Origin: Jimgerdemannia flammicorona
Lineage: Eukaryota; Mucoromycota; Endogonomycetes; Endogonales; Endogonaceae
Direction: 5' to 3'
Length of the DNA: 11,683 nt
Assembly (NCBI GenBank): GCA_003990745.1
Contig: RBNI01006140.1
Coordinates: 1 to 11,683, forward strand
Each line of letters starts with the position of its first letter. Positions within the stretch are counted from its first letter, which is position 1. The notes under the pieces were generated by a model. It made no database searches and had not been told where the DNA came from. It saw nothing but the letters and a program-made list of their open reading frames with translations. Positions 1 to 7,615 of the stretch are shown piece after piece. Made by a program: the position numbers and the translations under genes.

Positions 1-27
1 AAAAAAAAAAAAAAAAGAAAAAAAAAG

Positions 28-60
<33 letters not shown>
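1..60. repeat. Poly-A low-complexity tract at window edge
   Basis: This stretch is almost pure A, with one G, a second G and a TT interruption. It could be a retroposon tail or microsatellite, or simply where the assembly ended. No gene signal is present. Confidence 0.9.
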
Positions 61-63
<3 letters not shown>

Positions 64-112
64 AGGACAAAGCTGTTGAGTCAATTGAGAGAGTAAAGCT
101 ATTGAGTTAATA
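61..112. repeat. Two-copy 26-bp tandem repeat
   Basis: Two adjacent 26-bp units (61-86 and 87-112) match imperfectly. The clearest shared core is AAAGCTGTTGAGTCAA at 69-84 against AAAGCTATTGAGTTAA at 95-110, with 14 of 16 bases identical. The sequence 113-315 downstream is AT-rich and shows no gene I can support. Confidence 0.7.
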
Positions 113-315
113 GTCTCAAATTAATTAAGAATAAGTTTAATTTATATTTTATTTTATAATATTATTAGATTTATTTTTACTTGACAAATTATAGCTATAG
201 AGTATAAGAAATTATTTTGCATACAGATAATTACTCTGGTCAAAACAAGAATAATACTTTGATAAAATATCTATATTAGAGAATAGTAGTAAAACTATAT
301 ACCAAATCACATTAA

Positions 316-863
316 GATTTATATATAATAGCAGAATACACAAAATTTAGTCCTGATGAATTTTTTGGTCTTTTTAAACTCAAGCTCAGGTTAGTATTTT
401 AAAATAATTATATATATATATTAATTATATTATTTATTAAATTATATTATTATTATTATTATTATTATTAGAAAATCAGAAGTATATACAATTGATCAAC
501 TGGCAACAGTAGTAACAAAATCAATACAGTATAATTACAATATTCCTCAACTTATTGTGAAATCTAATGGAGTACAAAATGTTTTTTCTATCAATGAGGC
601 ATTTTTTTAGAAAAATATTTCAATTTGATTCTAATCATATTGGACAAGTCTATGTAAAGAAAAATTCTCTAGATGAGAATGGAAACTGGTATAGTCTAAT
701 TTCTTTAAATTCAAGTTTTGTTACTGATAGTTTTCCACAAGAACTTTCTGCACATGGATTTACTGCTGAAAGAGTATGGTATTTGTTTGAAAAAATTCGC
801 CCTCATATTCTTATACAATTTCAAGAACAAACATGTCCAAAACCTCTTGTATCAAAACCATAA
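316..863 (+). pseudogene. Broken 3' part of an intron-containing gene, function unknown
   Basis: I do not recognise the family. An open frame starts after a TAA at 313-315 (no ATG visible) and reaches CTCAG at 389. It is followed by a GTTAGT donor at 390 and an AT-rich stretch ending in TTATTAG at 471, so I infer an 82-nt intron. Joining 389 to 472 continues the frame through residues such as YTIDQLATVV and IVKSNG, up to a TAG at 608-610 inside a run of seven Ts (602-608). Removing one T would lead directly into the frame that stays open to the TAA at 861-863 and contains FQFDSNHIGQVYVKKN and ELSAHGFTAERVWYLFEKI. The two halves together read like a normal soluble protein with charged and aromatic residues well mixed. 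An in-frame ATG at 567 could start the second half alone (98 codons). A sequencing error in the T-run is as likely as true decay. The 5' end is missing or lies in exons I cannot see. Confidence 0.5.
390..471 (+). other. Putative 82-nt spliceosomal intron
   Basis: The donor GTTAGT follows CTCAG and the acceptor is a TTATTAG after a long ATT repeat. Splicing is in phase 2 and joins two open stretches, giving an AGA codon across the junction. The interior is nearly all A and T, while the flanking exons have mixed codons. No transcript evidence is available. Confidence 0.5.
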
Positions 864-960
864 ACAATTATATAGTTTTTTATTTATTTTATTTTTTATT
901 GAAATAACTAGTTAACTGTATATAATTATTATAAATTATTTACGAGCAGTTAACACTCGA
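864..960. other. AT-rich spacer
   Basis: Short T-rich stretch after the stop at 861-863. I see no gene or clear poly(A) signal in it. Confidence 0.5.
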
Positions 961-1251
961 TGGCCTCAATTGACTTGATGTGACGGCATACGTATCGCCA
1001 ATGCTAATTTTACTTTAAATATAAATATTAATAACTATATGAATATATCAAATTTAATGATTTTTGATGTACTGGATTCACCATTCAAAGGTGAATTCAG
1101 TACATCAAAGATAATTAAATTTGGAAATATATTCATAGAGTTATTAATGTTTATATTTACAGTCTGTGTTGGCTGAATTTCGATATGTCGAGCAGTCAAG
1201 CCATCAAGCTGTTATTGATTTGAAGCCAAGTGGTCCCATCGATTGAGGCCA
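961..1251. mobile_element. Palindromic MITE-like or foldback element
   Basis: The element folds on itself around 1083-1089. The inner stem pairs 1066-1082 (GATGTACTGGATTCACC) with 1090-1106 (GGTGAATTCAGTACATC), with one mismatch. The arms continue through TATAAATATTAATA near 1020-1033 against TATTAATGTTTATA near 1142-1155. The outer ends match again: TGGCCTCAATTGAC at 961-974 is the near-complement of ATCGATTGAGGCCA at 1238-1251 (12 of 14). The right arm is about 40 bp longer than the left. There is no coding frame, so this would be a non-autonomous element or a hairpin-RNA source. I did not find a convincing target-site duplication. Confidence 0.65.
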
Positions 1252-1267
1252 AGCGGTCCTATCGATT
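1222..1267. repeat. Tandem 23-bp repeat at the right end of the palindrome
   Basis: Unit 1 (1222-1244) reads GAAGCCAAGTGGTCCCATCG plus ATT; unit 2 (1245-1267) differs from it at three positions. A more degenerate relative sits at 1197-1220. The repeat overlaps the right end of the 961-1251 palindrome and may reflect repeated end duplication. Confidence 0.75.
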
Positions 1268-1416
1268 GAGCCTGTTTTTTTATTTTATTTTAATCTAAAT
1301 TAAATAGTTTTAATCATCTCAATTTTGATATAAACGATTTATGTCTTTTAAATTCACAAATTATCCGTATTCATATGTAAAAAAACTACGTCATTTAATG
1401 ACAGGGATATAATAGA

Positions 1417-1490
1417 TTAAAATCTTATGAAATCTATTTTATTAATAACAAAATCAATTTTAAGTATTTCAAGTCACAGTAAGATTTTAA
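1417..1490. repeat. Short perfect inverted repeat next to the composition boundary
   Basis: TTAAAATCTTA at 1417-1427 is the exact complement of TAAGATTTTAA at 1480-1490. It lies in AT-rich noncoding DNA ending 13 bp before the duplicated unit begins. In AT-rich sequence an 11-bp match may be chance. The rest of 1268-1503 shows no gene. Confidence 0.4.
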
Positions 1491-1505
1491 AAGTGGCGAC
1501 CTCAC

Positions 1506-1904
1506 ATGTGTATATTGCAACGTGATTTCTCGCTGGCCCATACCAACCAATGCTTCCGCTACAACCTTATCTATCTTAGTCCAAGGTGTCTACTTACCTT
1601 TGACTACGACAACGACCTCAAATCAAGTTCAAAAGTGTCAGCACTCCCCGACTTCATCAAAACTCGACACTTGCTAAGCACTATCGATGGGTTTTTGAAC
1701 ACCAATGACACCAGAATCCTGGCCGATGAATATATGCCCGACACCGTCAGAAACTTCAAGTTCATCGACTATAGTCAAATATCCGATATGCGCGATAAAA
1801 TTGTCGCCGAAACTCGCCAAATTAGCTTCAATTCGGACACGACAGCCAATATGAGCAACATATTGGGACATACACAATCAAAAGGCGACTTGGGTTTATT
1901 ATAA
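1506..1904 (+). CDS. Truncated N-terminal paralog of the zinc-cluster protein (copy A)
   Basis: A 132-codon frame starts at a true ATG and ends in TAA. It is homologous to the N-terminal region of the zinc-cluster protein encoded on the opposite strand of the same unit. In order, it shares LxLS, SSS..PDF followed by R and ST, GFL, ILA, FIDYSQI-D-RD and a F-SD block, spanning roughly residues 28-180 of that protein. A 20-nt stretch at 1761-1780 is the exact reverse complement of 8700-8719. It then diverges and stops, with no zinc cluster. It may be a decayed gene, or a small protein that shares the regulator's N-terminal interaction or activation surface; the sequence does not decide. It converges on the full-length gene across a ~540-bp gap. 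The equivalent frame in copy B is broken by one missing base, which favours decay. Confidence 0.45.
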   Translation: MCILQRDFSLAHTNQCFRYNLIYLSPRCLLTFDYDNDLKSSSKVSALPDFIKTRHLLSTIDGFLNTNDTRILADEYMPDTVRNFKFIDYSQISDMRDKIVAETRQISFNSDTTANMSNILGHTQSKGDLGLL

Positions 1905-2442
1905 CCTGAATATGATGCACCACGACAACGATGGTATAAATCGCTTGAAAGCCGTGAATATTAGCTAGCTGCCAAGGTACCACCACAACCAAGCCCCAGC
2001 TTTGTCATGTGTGTCATTCTGCAAATCAATATCCTGTGGTGGCTTTGTCACGCGTCTCATCTGATTATATTACTCACTCCGATTGACCACCGTAAGTTGC
2101 AGAGCTTGTAGTCGCGTGGTATACATGCATCTCTCGACTTTCACAAAAGCTTGCAATGACCATAGTTTATTAGGATATGGGCATAAAACATAATAATAAG
2201 CTCTATAAAGGGGGCTGAAAGCATATTCATAGAAGAACGAGTATATGAAGTTGAGAATACATAATACAAAAAGCCCAATTCGAGGGTGCGTCATATGTTG
2301 ATGTGATACTCAAATAAATGACCCCGAACCCAATCAGGATTTACTTTATGTAAATTGGAAAATTGAGATCGAGCACCTAATTTAGTAAATACGAAATACA
2401 ACTTTTCGGGTGGAGCAGTTGGATGTGCTCGTCGGTAGTGTT
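1905..2442. other. Convergent spacer, copy A
   Basis: This lies between the two convergent genes. An 8-bp inverted match (CCACCACA near 1980-1990 with TGTGGTGG near 2034-2042) could form a hairpin. A TATA-like TATAAAG sits at 2204-2210 on the + strand and an AATAAA at 2313-2318. A 74-codon - strand frame here (2070-2294) is not supported because its copy-B counterpart is disrupted. Confidence 0.4.
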
Positions 2443-3955
2443 TTACAACATGCTGAGATCGGTTGTATCAGTATCGATATTCTTGAGGTCGCGAAAGTAT
2501 TCCATAACAGGATGACATTCATGAGAGAAGAGCCAGTGTTCCTTATTGAAGACACTGTTGATCTTCCCGATACCACCGTGTTTTTTAAGAATTTGGAGAT
2601 ATGGGTTGACGTTGTACCGGTCGTGGCAGCCATTGGTCCCGGAGACAATTTGGAGCAGATATTTGAGAGTTATTTTTCTAATATTCTCATCGGCATCATC
2701 AAGCTTGTTGCAGAGGTTTGTGATGATTGCGGTGGACTGCGTATTGTTTCCAAGGCAGGTCCTACCGAGTTGGTCGCATAGAGAGCACGGTACATCGCCA
2801 AAGCATTTTTTGTTGCTGTTCTTGCACCAAACACAAGCCTTTCCCGGAGATGCTCTTTTCTCTTTCTTGTCGGTGGTGTGGAGTCGACAACGCTTCTTCC
2901 TTTTCTTGCAGTCGGGACACTTACTGCATGGTACAAGATTCGTAGAGGCGATAGATGTGCTGAATAATTGCGGCGTGTCACTTGCAGAGGATTGAGTTAC
3001 GAAGGAAGGTTGTTCAGAGGATGCATGAAGCCTTTTAGACAGCAGGTTATGCGTGACCTCGACGGCTTCAAGTACAATGGAATAAGCTTGGGAAATGACG
3101 CCGGGTGGCAGGCTGGGGTCGGGCTCCGACTGTTGAGGACTTTCGTCATTGCGTTTGTGTAAGGGGATCTTGTACACAATGTCCATGCCGGTGTCACCTT
3201 CATCGAATCGGACAGTGGCATTGATATTGGGTTCGGGATGGACTTGGAAATTATAGACGGCAACTTTCTCGAGGTACCCGTTCAATCCACCGCCATCTTC
3301 GGCATCTTTGTCGCTGTCACGCCGATTGCCGGACAGAGGAGTTGTGTCGGTGTCCAAATCGAGGTGCCTCTGGAGGATATTGCCGTAGTCGGCATATTCT
3401 CCATCACATTCTCCGGAGGTCGAAATTACTGCCATTGTAATATAGGGGAATGTCCACAATGTCGATATCCGAGCTGAAGTTAGTTTCGGTGGCATTTTCA
3501 TCGCGCGTGTCGGGGATTTGACTATAGTCGACGAACTCCGCGAAGTCTTCGATAGTGTGTGCGCTGCTGTCGTTGGGTTTCTCGGACAGATTTTCTTCGG
3601 CCAGGATGTTGGAGTTATATGCGCTCAAAAAGCCTTCAGTGTTAATGTTTTTATGTTTAGATTTCCTCCGGCGACTTGTAAATTGTTGAAACCTCCTTGA
3701 TCGGTTGCGTTGGGAAAATTGCTAAAATCGGTTAGTAGGTCAAGATTGCCTTGGATGTTTGATCCTAGCAAGTCTTGAAATTTGAGGTTGTTCATGCTGG
3801 TGGAGGGGCGTCTATCATCCATGAAGTCGGGGAACGAACTTGATTCGAGGTGTGTTTGGAGGTCGTCGTTGCAATCAGTGGATGCGCCTTAGATTTGGAC
3901 AAGTGCAGATGCGGGGAGGAAGGTTGGAGACTTTTATGTATGCGTGCCCTCTCAT
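2443..3955 (-). pseudogene. Zn(II)2Cys6 regulator gene, decayed copy A
   Basis: This is the copy-A counterpart of the intact gene at 7616-9178. Three kinds of lesion break it: about 8 extra bases near 3865-3885, which shift the frame after the first ATG at 3953-3955; a 12-bp loss plus one missing T in a T-run near 3637-3653, giving an early stop at 3625; and an 11-bp loss near 3415-3420, which restores the original frame. What remains is an ATG-started 352-codon frame (2443-3501). Its first ~30 codons are read in the shifted frame; the rest matches the intact protein from about residue 199 to the end, with the zinc cluster at residues 223-249 fully preserved. About 154 residues around that cluster are identical to copy B. 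A truncated DNA-binding protein could still be made; I call it a pseudogene because the full-length frame is lost. Confidence 0.75.
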
Positions 3956-4046
3956 ATACCTCACACATGACAAGCCATATTAGGACTGGCGTGTAGCATC
4001 TCTCGATCGTGGCTCGGCAGGCCGAAAACATTATTTTGCAGAGAAT

Positions 4047-4052
4047 CACGTG
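4047..4052. promoter_or_regulatory. CACGTG box upstream of the copy-A zinc-cluster gene
   Basis: Part of ATCACGTG, the classic bHLH (Cbf1-type) target. It is conserved at 9336-9341 upstream of copy B, in a flank that has otherwise gained and lost many bases. Confidence 0.35.
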
Positions 4053-4140
4053 CTTGTACCATCCAAGGGCTTTAAAAGCAAATACTTAGTCACCATTTGG
4101 CTATCTATGGTTAGACCCAGATTTTTGCTGCGCGAATTGT

Positions 4141-4146
4141 CACGTG
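4141..4146. promoter_or_regulatory. CACGTG box in the copy-A upstream flank
   Basis: Part of GTCACGTG. It lies ~190 bp upstream of the first ATG of the decayed gene and is absent from the aligned position in copy B. Confidence 0.3.
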
Positions 4147-4210
4147 GGTTGCAAGATCCGCTTCGGTGGCCGAGAAATAAATAAAGCGAAAACGAAAACG
4201 GCACAGTAGC

Positions 4211-5351
4211 AGTCGAAGAAACGTGACCAAAGAAGGTAGGGCATGTGCCCTATATTCGTGGGCCACGAAGGGCGTTTTTTGTTTTTTGTTTTTTTCATGT
4301 GTTTCAAAACAAAAAATCCTTTGTGCTTGCGGGTATTTATCCTCAAGATGGTGACACAAACATTAGACGAGGTATCAGCGCAGCAAGCTCAGCTCTGTCG
4401 CGCATCGTAAAAATAAAGTCGTATACTTTTGCATACATGCATGGCTTAAATGTGCGATATGGTGCTCAAAAGTATGCCACAGATACTGCTTGAGATTTTG
4501 TGAAGCATTTCAACATACTACACTCCAAAGCCAAAGATCATAATCATAGAGCGCCGCGCCGGAAACCTTGCGACAAGGAGTTCACTCCTTACCAATCGAG
4601 CCTTCCACATCTTCCTTTTCGCCTTTGTTGTTGTTTCTCGCAAAATCTTTCTCTGTTGGCCTTCCTGCAGCTTACTTTAACTCTAGCTGACGTGGCGATA
4701 CCTATCCATGGGGCTTCGACTTTCCAGCTCACAAGTACATATGTCGCCTGGGGAGGTTCTCCAAGTCTGCCACAACAAGCGTCTCACAAAAACGGTTGCG
4801 GTCTTTTCCGATACTGAGCTCACCAAACAAGGGTCATTTGTCCCGAACGTAATGACGATGGCGATACACCACAACGCGCTCGCTCCGAGACCTATGATTG
4901 TTTCGGCAATAACCCTCATTACTTTACAATACAACATGTCAGCAGATGCAAGCAGTGCTTATCATTAACTCAGACCGTAAAAGCTTCCATTGTTCTTGGT
5001 CCCACTATCTCGAATGGCAATTCATATAATGTTGCATATTTTAATATTAACCATAAGCATATTGGAATATCATAAATAATATAAAGATAATTAAGATTTT
5101 ACATATTATTGTCATATGGGGTTCCAGTGCAAGCCTCATAGAGACATAAAGATTCACGGGACTCGACCATATACTGTGCACATTTTAGTTTATGGTAAAC
5201 GATACTGTATTTGTTGCATATAGGAAACGCGAGACGACTTGAATGAAGAAATTACCATGGGCTTACAAATACAATTATAGGCATATTAGCATAATGCGTG
5301 TGTAAGGCGAATTGTTCATGATGCCGTTTGTACAATAGCCGAGTAAAAATT
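4211..5351. other. Unique spacer without a confident gene
   Basis: Two overlapping ATG-started frames exist, 4708-4968 (+, 86 codons) and 4683-4937 (-, 84 codons, with a hydrophobic stretch near its N-terminus). Neither resembles a known family and they cannot be told apart by sequence alone. A 16-bp palindrome, AAGGAGTTCACTCCTT, lies at 4575-4590. Around 4270-4318 is a T-rich then A-rich stretch (TTTTTTGTTTTTT, later AAAACAAAAAAT) that could pair into a hairpin. The part 4970-5340 is AT-richer and would hold the 3' flank of the - strand gene that ends at 5352. Confidence 0.5.
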
Positions 5352-5885
5352 CTATTCGAAGTCAAGAAATTGGAGCTGAAAGCGAATCAAGCGCATGTCG
5401 GGGTCCTTCGAAGGCCAGTACACCGTGGGATTCGACTTTGTAATAATGTGGTGTACACTAAGCCGGCCCCTGTTTACTTTGGTCGCGAGCTCCAAGTTGA
5501 ATCTTTCAGATTCCTCTTCAGGCTGGTCAACGCGCTCCTCGACAAAGTCCCAAAAGGTTGCCCAGTTCAGGCGGTCACAGGCGTTGCGCTCCACGGATTT
5601 GAGCTTCTTCAACATCTCTATTCTATTCCTGCTGTCTGCTGGTCCTTTCGCCGTGACTGCCACCATCCTTTCCGGCTTCGAGTTCGGGAACCGCAAGTCA
5701 AGGACTACGAAGCTGCCCCAGCGTTTTCGGTTCTTCATTAGGACCTGGTCGTGGATCATCTGGATGAAGAGCACTATGAACAGGCCGTACACCTCCATCA
5801 TAGAACTAAGGCGAGATACCTTTTCTTCAGGAGGTGCGCGGGACGGACGTTTTGAGGCACTACGACGAGAACATATGTTCCCCAT
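5352..5885 (-). CDS. Small protein with N-myristoylation signal, function unknown
   Basis: A 177-codon frame starts at the ATG 5883-5885. The frame is open a little further upstream but only from a TTG, so this ATG is the sensible start. The N-terminus MGNICSRR fits the N-myristoyltransferase signal (Gly2, Ser6, basic residue 7), and Cys5 would be a typical palmitoylation partner. A basic stretch follows (Arg7, Arg8, Lys12, Arg13, Arg16), the usual way such proteins hold to the inner face of a membrane. Residues 33-44 (YGLFIVLFIQMI) form a short hydrophobic segment. The remainder is soluble and charged, with an acidic Glu-rich stretch near 117-128. I do not recognise the fold or any catalytic motif. 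CTTTCAG directly upstream could be a 3' splice site, so an upstream exon is possible. The gene stands alone, between the two duplicated units. Membrane attachment is predicted from the motif only. Confidence 0.65.
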   Translation of the reverse strand: MGNICSRRSASKRPSRAPPEEKVSRLSSMMEVYGLFIVLFIQMIHDQVLMKNRKRWGSFVVLDLRFPNSKPERMVAVTAKGPADSRNRIEMLKKLKSVERNACDRLNWATFWDFVEERVDQPEEESERFNLELATKVNRGRLSVHHIITKSNPTVYWPSKDPDMRLIRFQLQFLDFE

Positions 5886-5933
5886 GTTGGATTGGCTGAA
5901 AGGAGAGGAATGCGTATAAATAATCGAGCTCAA

Positions 5934-5955
5934 TTTTTTTTTTTTTTTTTTTTTT
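5934..5955. repeat. T22 homopolymer tract
   Basis: An uninterrupted run of 22 T on the + strand lies ~50 bp upstream of the - strand gene start. A dA:dT tract here could keep the promoter free of nucleosomes, as is common in fungi, or be a retroposed poly(A) remnant. Confidence 0.8.
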
Positions 5956-6675
5956 AGAAATTGAGGGTTTATATAATCGAGGTTTTTTTGGCTGTGAAAC
6001 CATGACCACTTAGAGACTAGTTTCGGAATTTCAGTAGCACTTTGCTGTCATCATGAAGGAATCCCAAAAAGGGATAGCGCGTTAAAGATAATTTTTATCC
6101 TTGTGGGGTTGACGTACCAGGCAATCACTAGATGGATATGACAGCTTGATGAACCACATAATCAATACGAATATATGGCCCCGGTCTGTCGGCCCCAGAC
6201 ATCGGTTTCATATGCTGCAAGTTACCCGGCAAAATCTTTAAGGTAACCGGTTTTCATTCCCCCTAATTTGGGTCTTCTGACTAGATTGCTTTGTTTTTCT
6301 TTATCGTTCTCGACTGTAAGCGGGAAGTTTTCCATATTTAGAATTTTTCCCACACTCCACGTTGGTAACCCCCTTTTCCACTCTCTCCAACCCATTTGTG
6401 TCAATAGTTATTAAAAAAAAAATTACCTGGCATTGTAGCAAATCATTCCCATCCATCCAATCACCATGGGCACATTAGACCCAAAGGTACTGACTGGCAA
6501 ACTAATTATAACATTTTTTCCTCACGTGAACACGTGCGAAGAATACCTAAGCCACCTAAGGACCGTGACTCTTTTCTTCGAAACGAAAGTCATATAATGC
6601 AGGAATCGTAGGACAAGGATCGGGGCGTCAGAAAAGGTCCGTTTCTAAGCCACTGAGGGCGGACTTGAAGATGAT
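5956..6675. other. Spacer between the - strand gene and copy B
   Basis: No convincing gene. A 43-codon ATG frame at 6465-6596 is too short to support. The stretch holds a close pair of CACGTG sites and would include the upstream region of the MGNICS gene. Confidence 0.5.
6523..6536. promoter_or_regulatory. Paired CACGTG boxes
   Basis: Two exact CACGTG sites, 6523-6528 and 6531-6536, separated by 2 bp. The first sits in the larger palindrome TCACGTGA. The spacing puts their centres 8 bp apart, close to one helical turn. Likely targets of a bHLH factor if functional; their gene is unknown. Confidence 0.4.
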
Positions 6676-6677
6676 AC

Positions 6678-7075
6678 ATGTGTATATTGCCACGTGATTT
6701 CTCGCTGGCCCATACCAACCAATGCTTCCGCTACAACCTTATCTATCTTAGTCCAAGGTGTCTACTTACCTTGACTACGACGACGACCTCAAATCAAGTT
6801 CAAAAGTGTCAGTACTCCCCGACTTCATCAAAACTCGACACTTGCTAAGCACTATCGATGGGTTTTTGAACACCAATGACACCAGAATCCTGGCCGATGA
6901 ATATATGCCCGAAACCATCAGAAACTTCAAGTTCATCGACTATAGTCAAATATCCGATATGCGCGATAAAATTGTCGCCGAAACTCGCCAAATTAGCTTC
7001 AATTCGGACACGACAGCCAATATGAGCAACATATTGGGACATACGCAATCAAAAGGCGACTTGGGTTTATTATAA
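6678..7075 (+). pseudogene. Truncated N-terminal paralog of the zinc-cluster protein (copy B, frameshifted)
   Basis: Same sequence as the 1506-1904 frame, with the conserved ATG at 6678, but one T is missing in the TACCTTGAC region near 6770 (copy A has TACCTTTGAC). The initial frame therefore leaves the homologous one after ~31 codons. The rest of the homologous frame stays open to the TAA at 7073-7075, with only a GTG codon at 6758 in a start-like position. Residues shared with the zinc-cluster protein (PDF, GFL, ILA, FIDYSQI) are all still present, so the break looks recent. Confidence 0.7.
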
Positions 7076-7615
7076 CCTGAATATGATGCACCACAACAAC
7101 AATGGTATAAATCGCTTGAAAGCCGTGAATATTAGCTAGCTGCCAAGGTACCACCACAACCAAGCCCCAGCTTTGTCATGTGTGTCATTCTGCAAACCAA
7201 TATCCTGTGGTGGCTTTGTCACGCGTCTCATCTGATTATATTACTCACTCCGATTGACCACCGTAAGTTGCAGAGCTTGTAGCCGCGTGGTATACATGCA
7301 TCTCTCGACTTTCACAAAAGCTTGCAATGACCATAGTTTATTAGGAAATGGGCATAAAACATAATAATAAGCTATATAAAGGGGGACTGAAAGCATATTC
7401 ATAAAAGAACGGGTATATGAAGTCGAGAATACATAATACAAAAAGCCCAATTCGAGGGTGCGTCATATGTTGATGTGATACTCAAATAAATGACCCCGAA
7501 CCCAGTCAGGATTGACTTTATGTAAATTGGAAAAATTGAGATCGAGCACCTAATTTAGTAAATACGAAATACAACTTTTCGGGTGGAGCAGTTGGATGTG
7601 CTCGTCGGTAGTGTT
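7076..7615. other. Convergent spacer, copy B
   Basis: Matches 1905-2442, with the same TATA-like element in the form TATATAAAG at 7373-7381 (+). Small indels relative to copy A break any common reading frame, so I treat it as noncoding. If the TATA element worked, its transcript would run antisense through the zinc-cluster gene. Confidence 0.4.

Larger units (their letters stand above)
1504..4210. repeat. Duplicated ~2.7-kb unit, copy A
   Basis: This segment matches 6676-9479 in the same orientation at high identity with scattered small indels. The left edge is sharp: both copies begin with ACATGTGTATATTGC (1504-1518 and 6676-6690) and the bases before differ completely. The right edge is near GGCACAGTAGC, after which the copies diverge. 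Identity weakens and indels accumulate toward the right end, upstream of the zinc-cluster gene. I see no terminal inverted repeats or target-site duplication, so this is either a segmental duplication or an element whose ends I cannot define. Confidence 0.9.

Noticed and set aside
2070..2294. 74-codon - strand frame in the convergent spacer
   Set aside because: The copy-B counterpart (7241-7450) loses the N-terminal part through indels and has no ATG, so the similarity reflects DNA duplication, not a conserved protein.
2410..2781. 123-codon + strand frame, also present at 7583-7954
   Set aside because: It is a shadow of the zinc-cluster gene on the opposite strand, which has a recognisable domain.
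4683..4968. Two overlapping frames of 84 (-) and 86 (+) codons
   Set aside because: No homology recognised, no supporting context, and the strands cannot be told apart.
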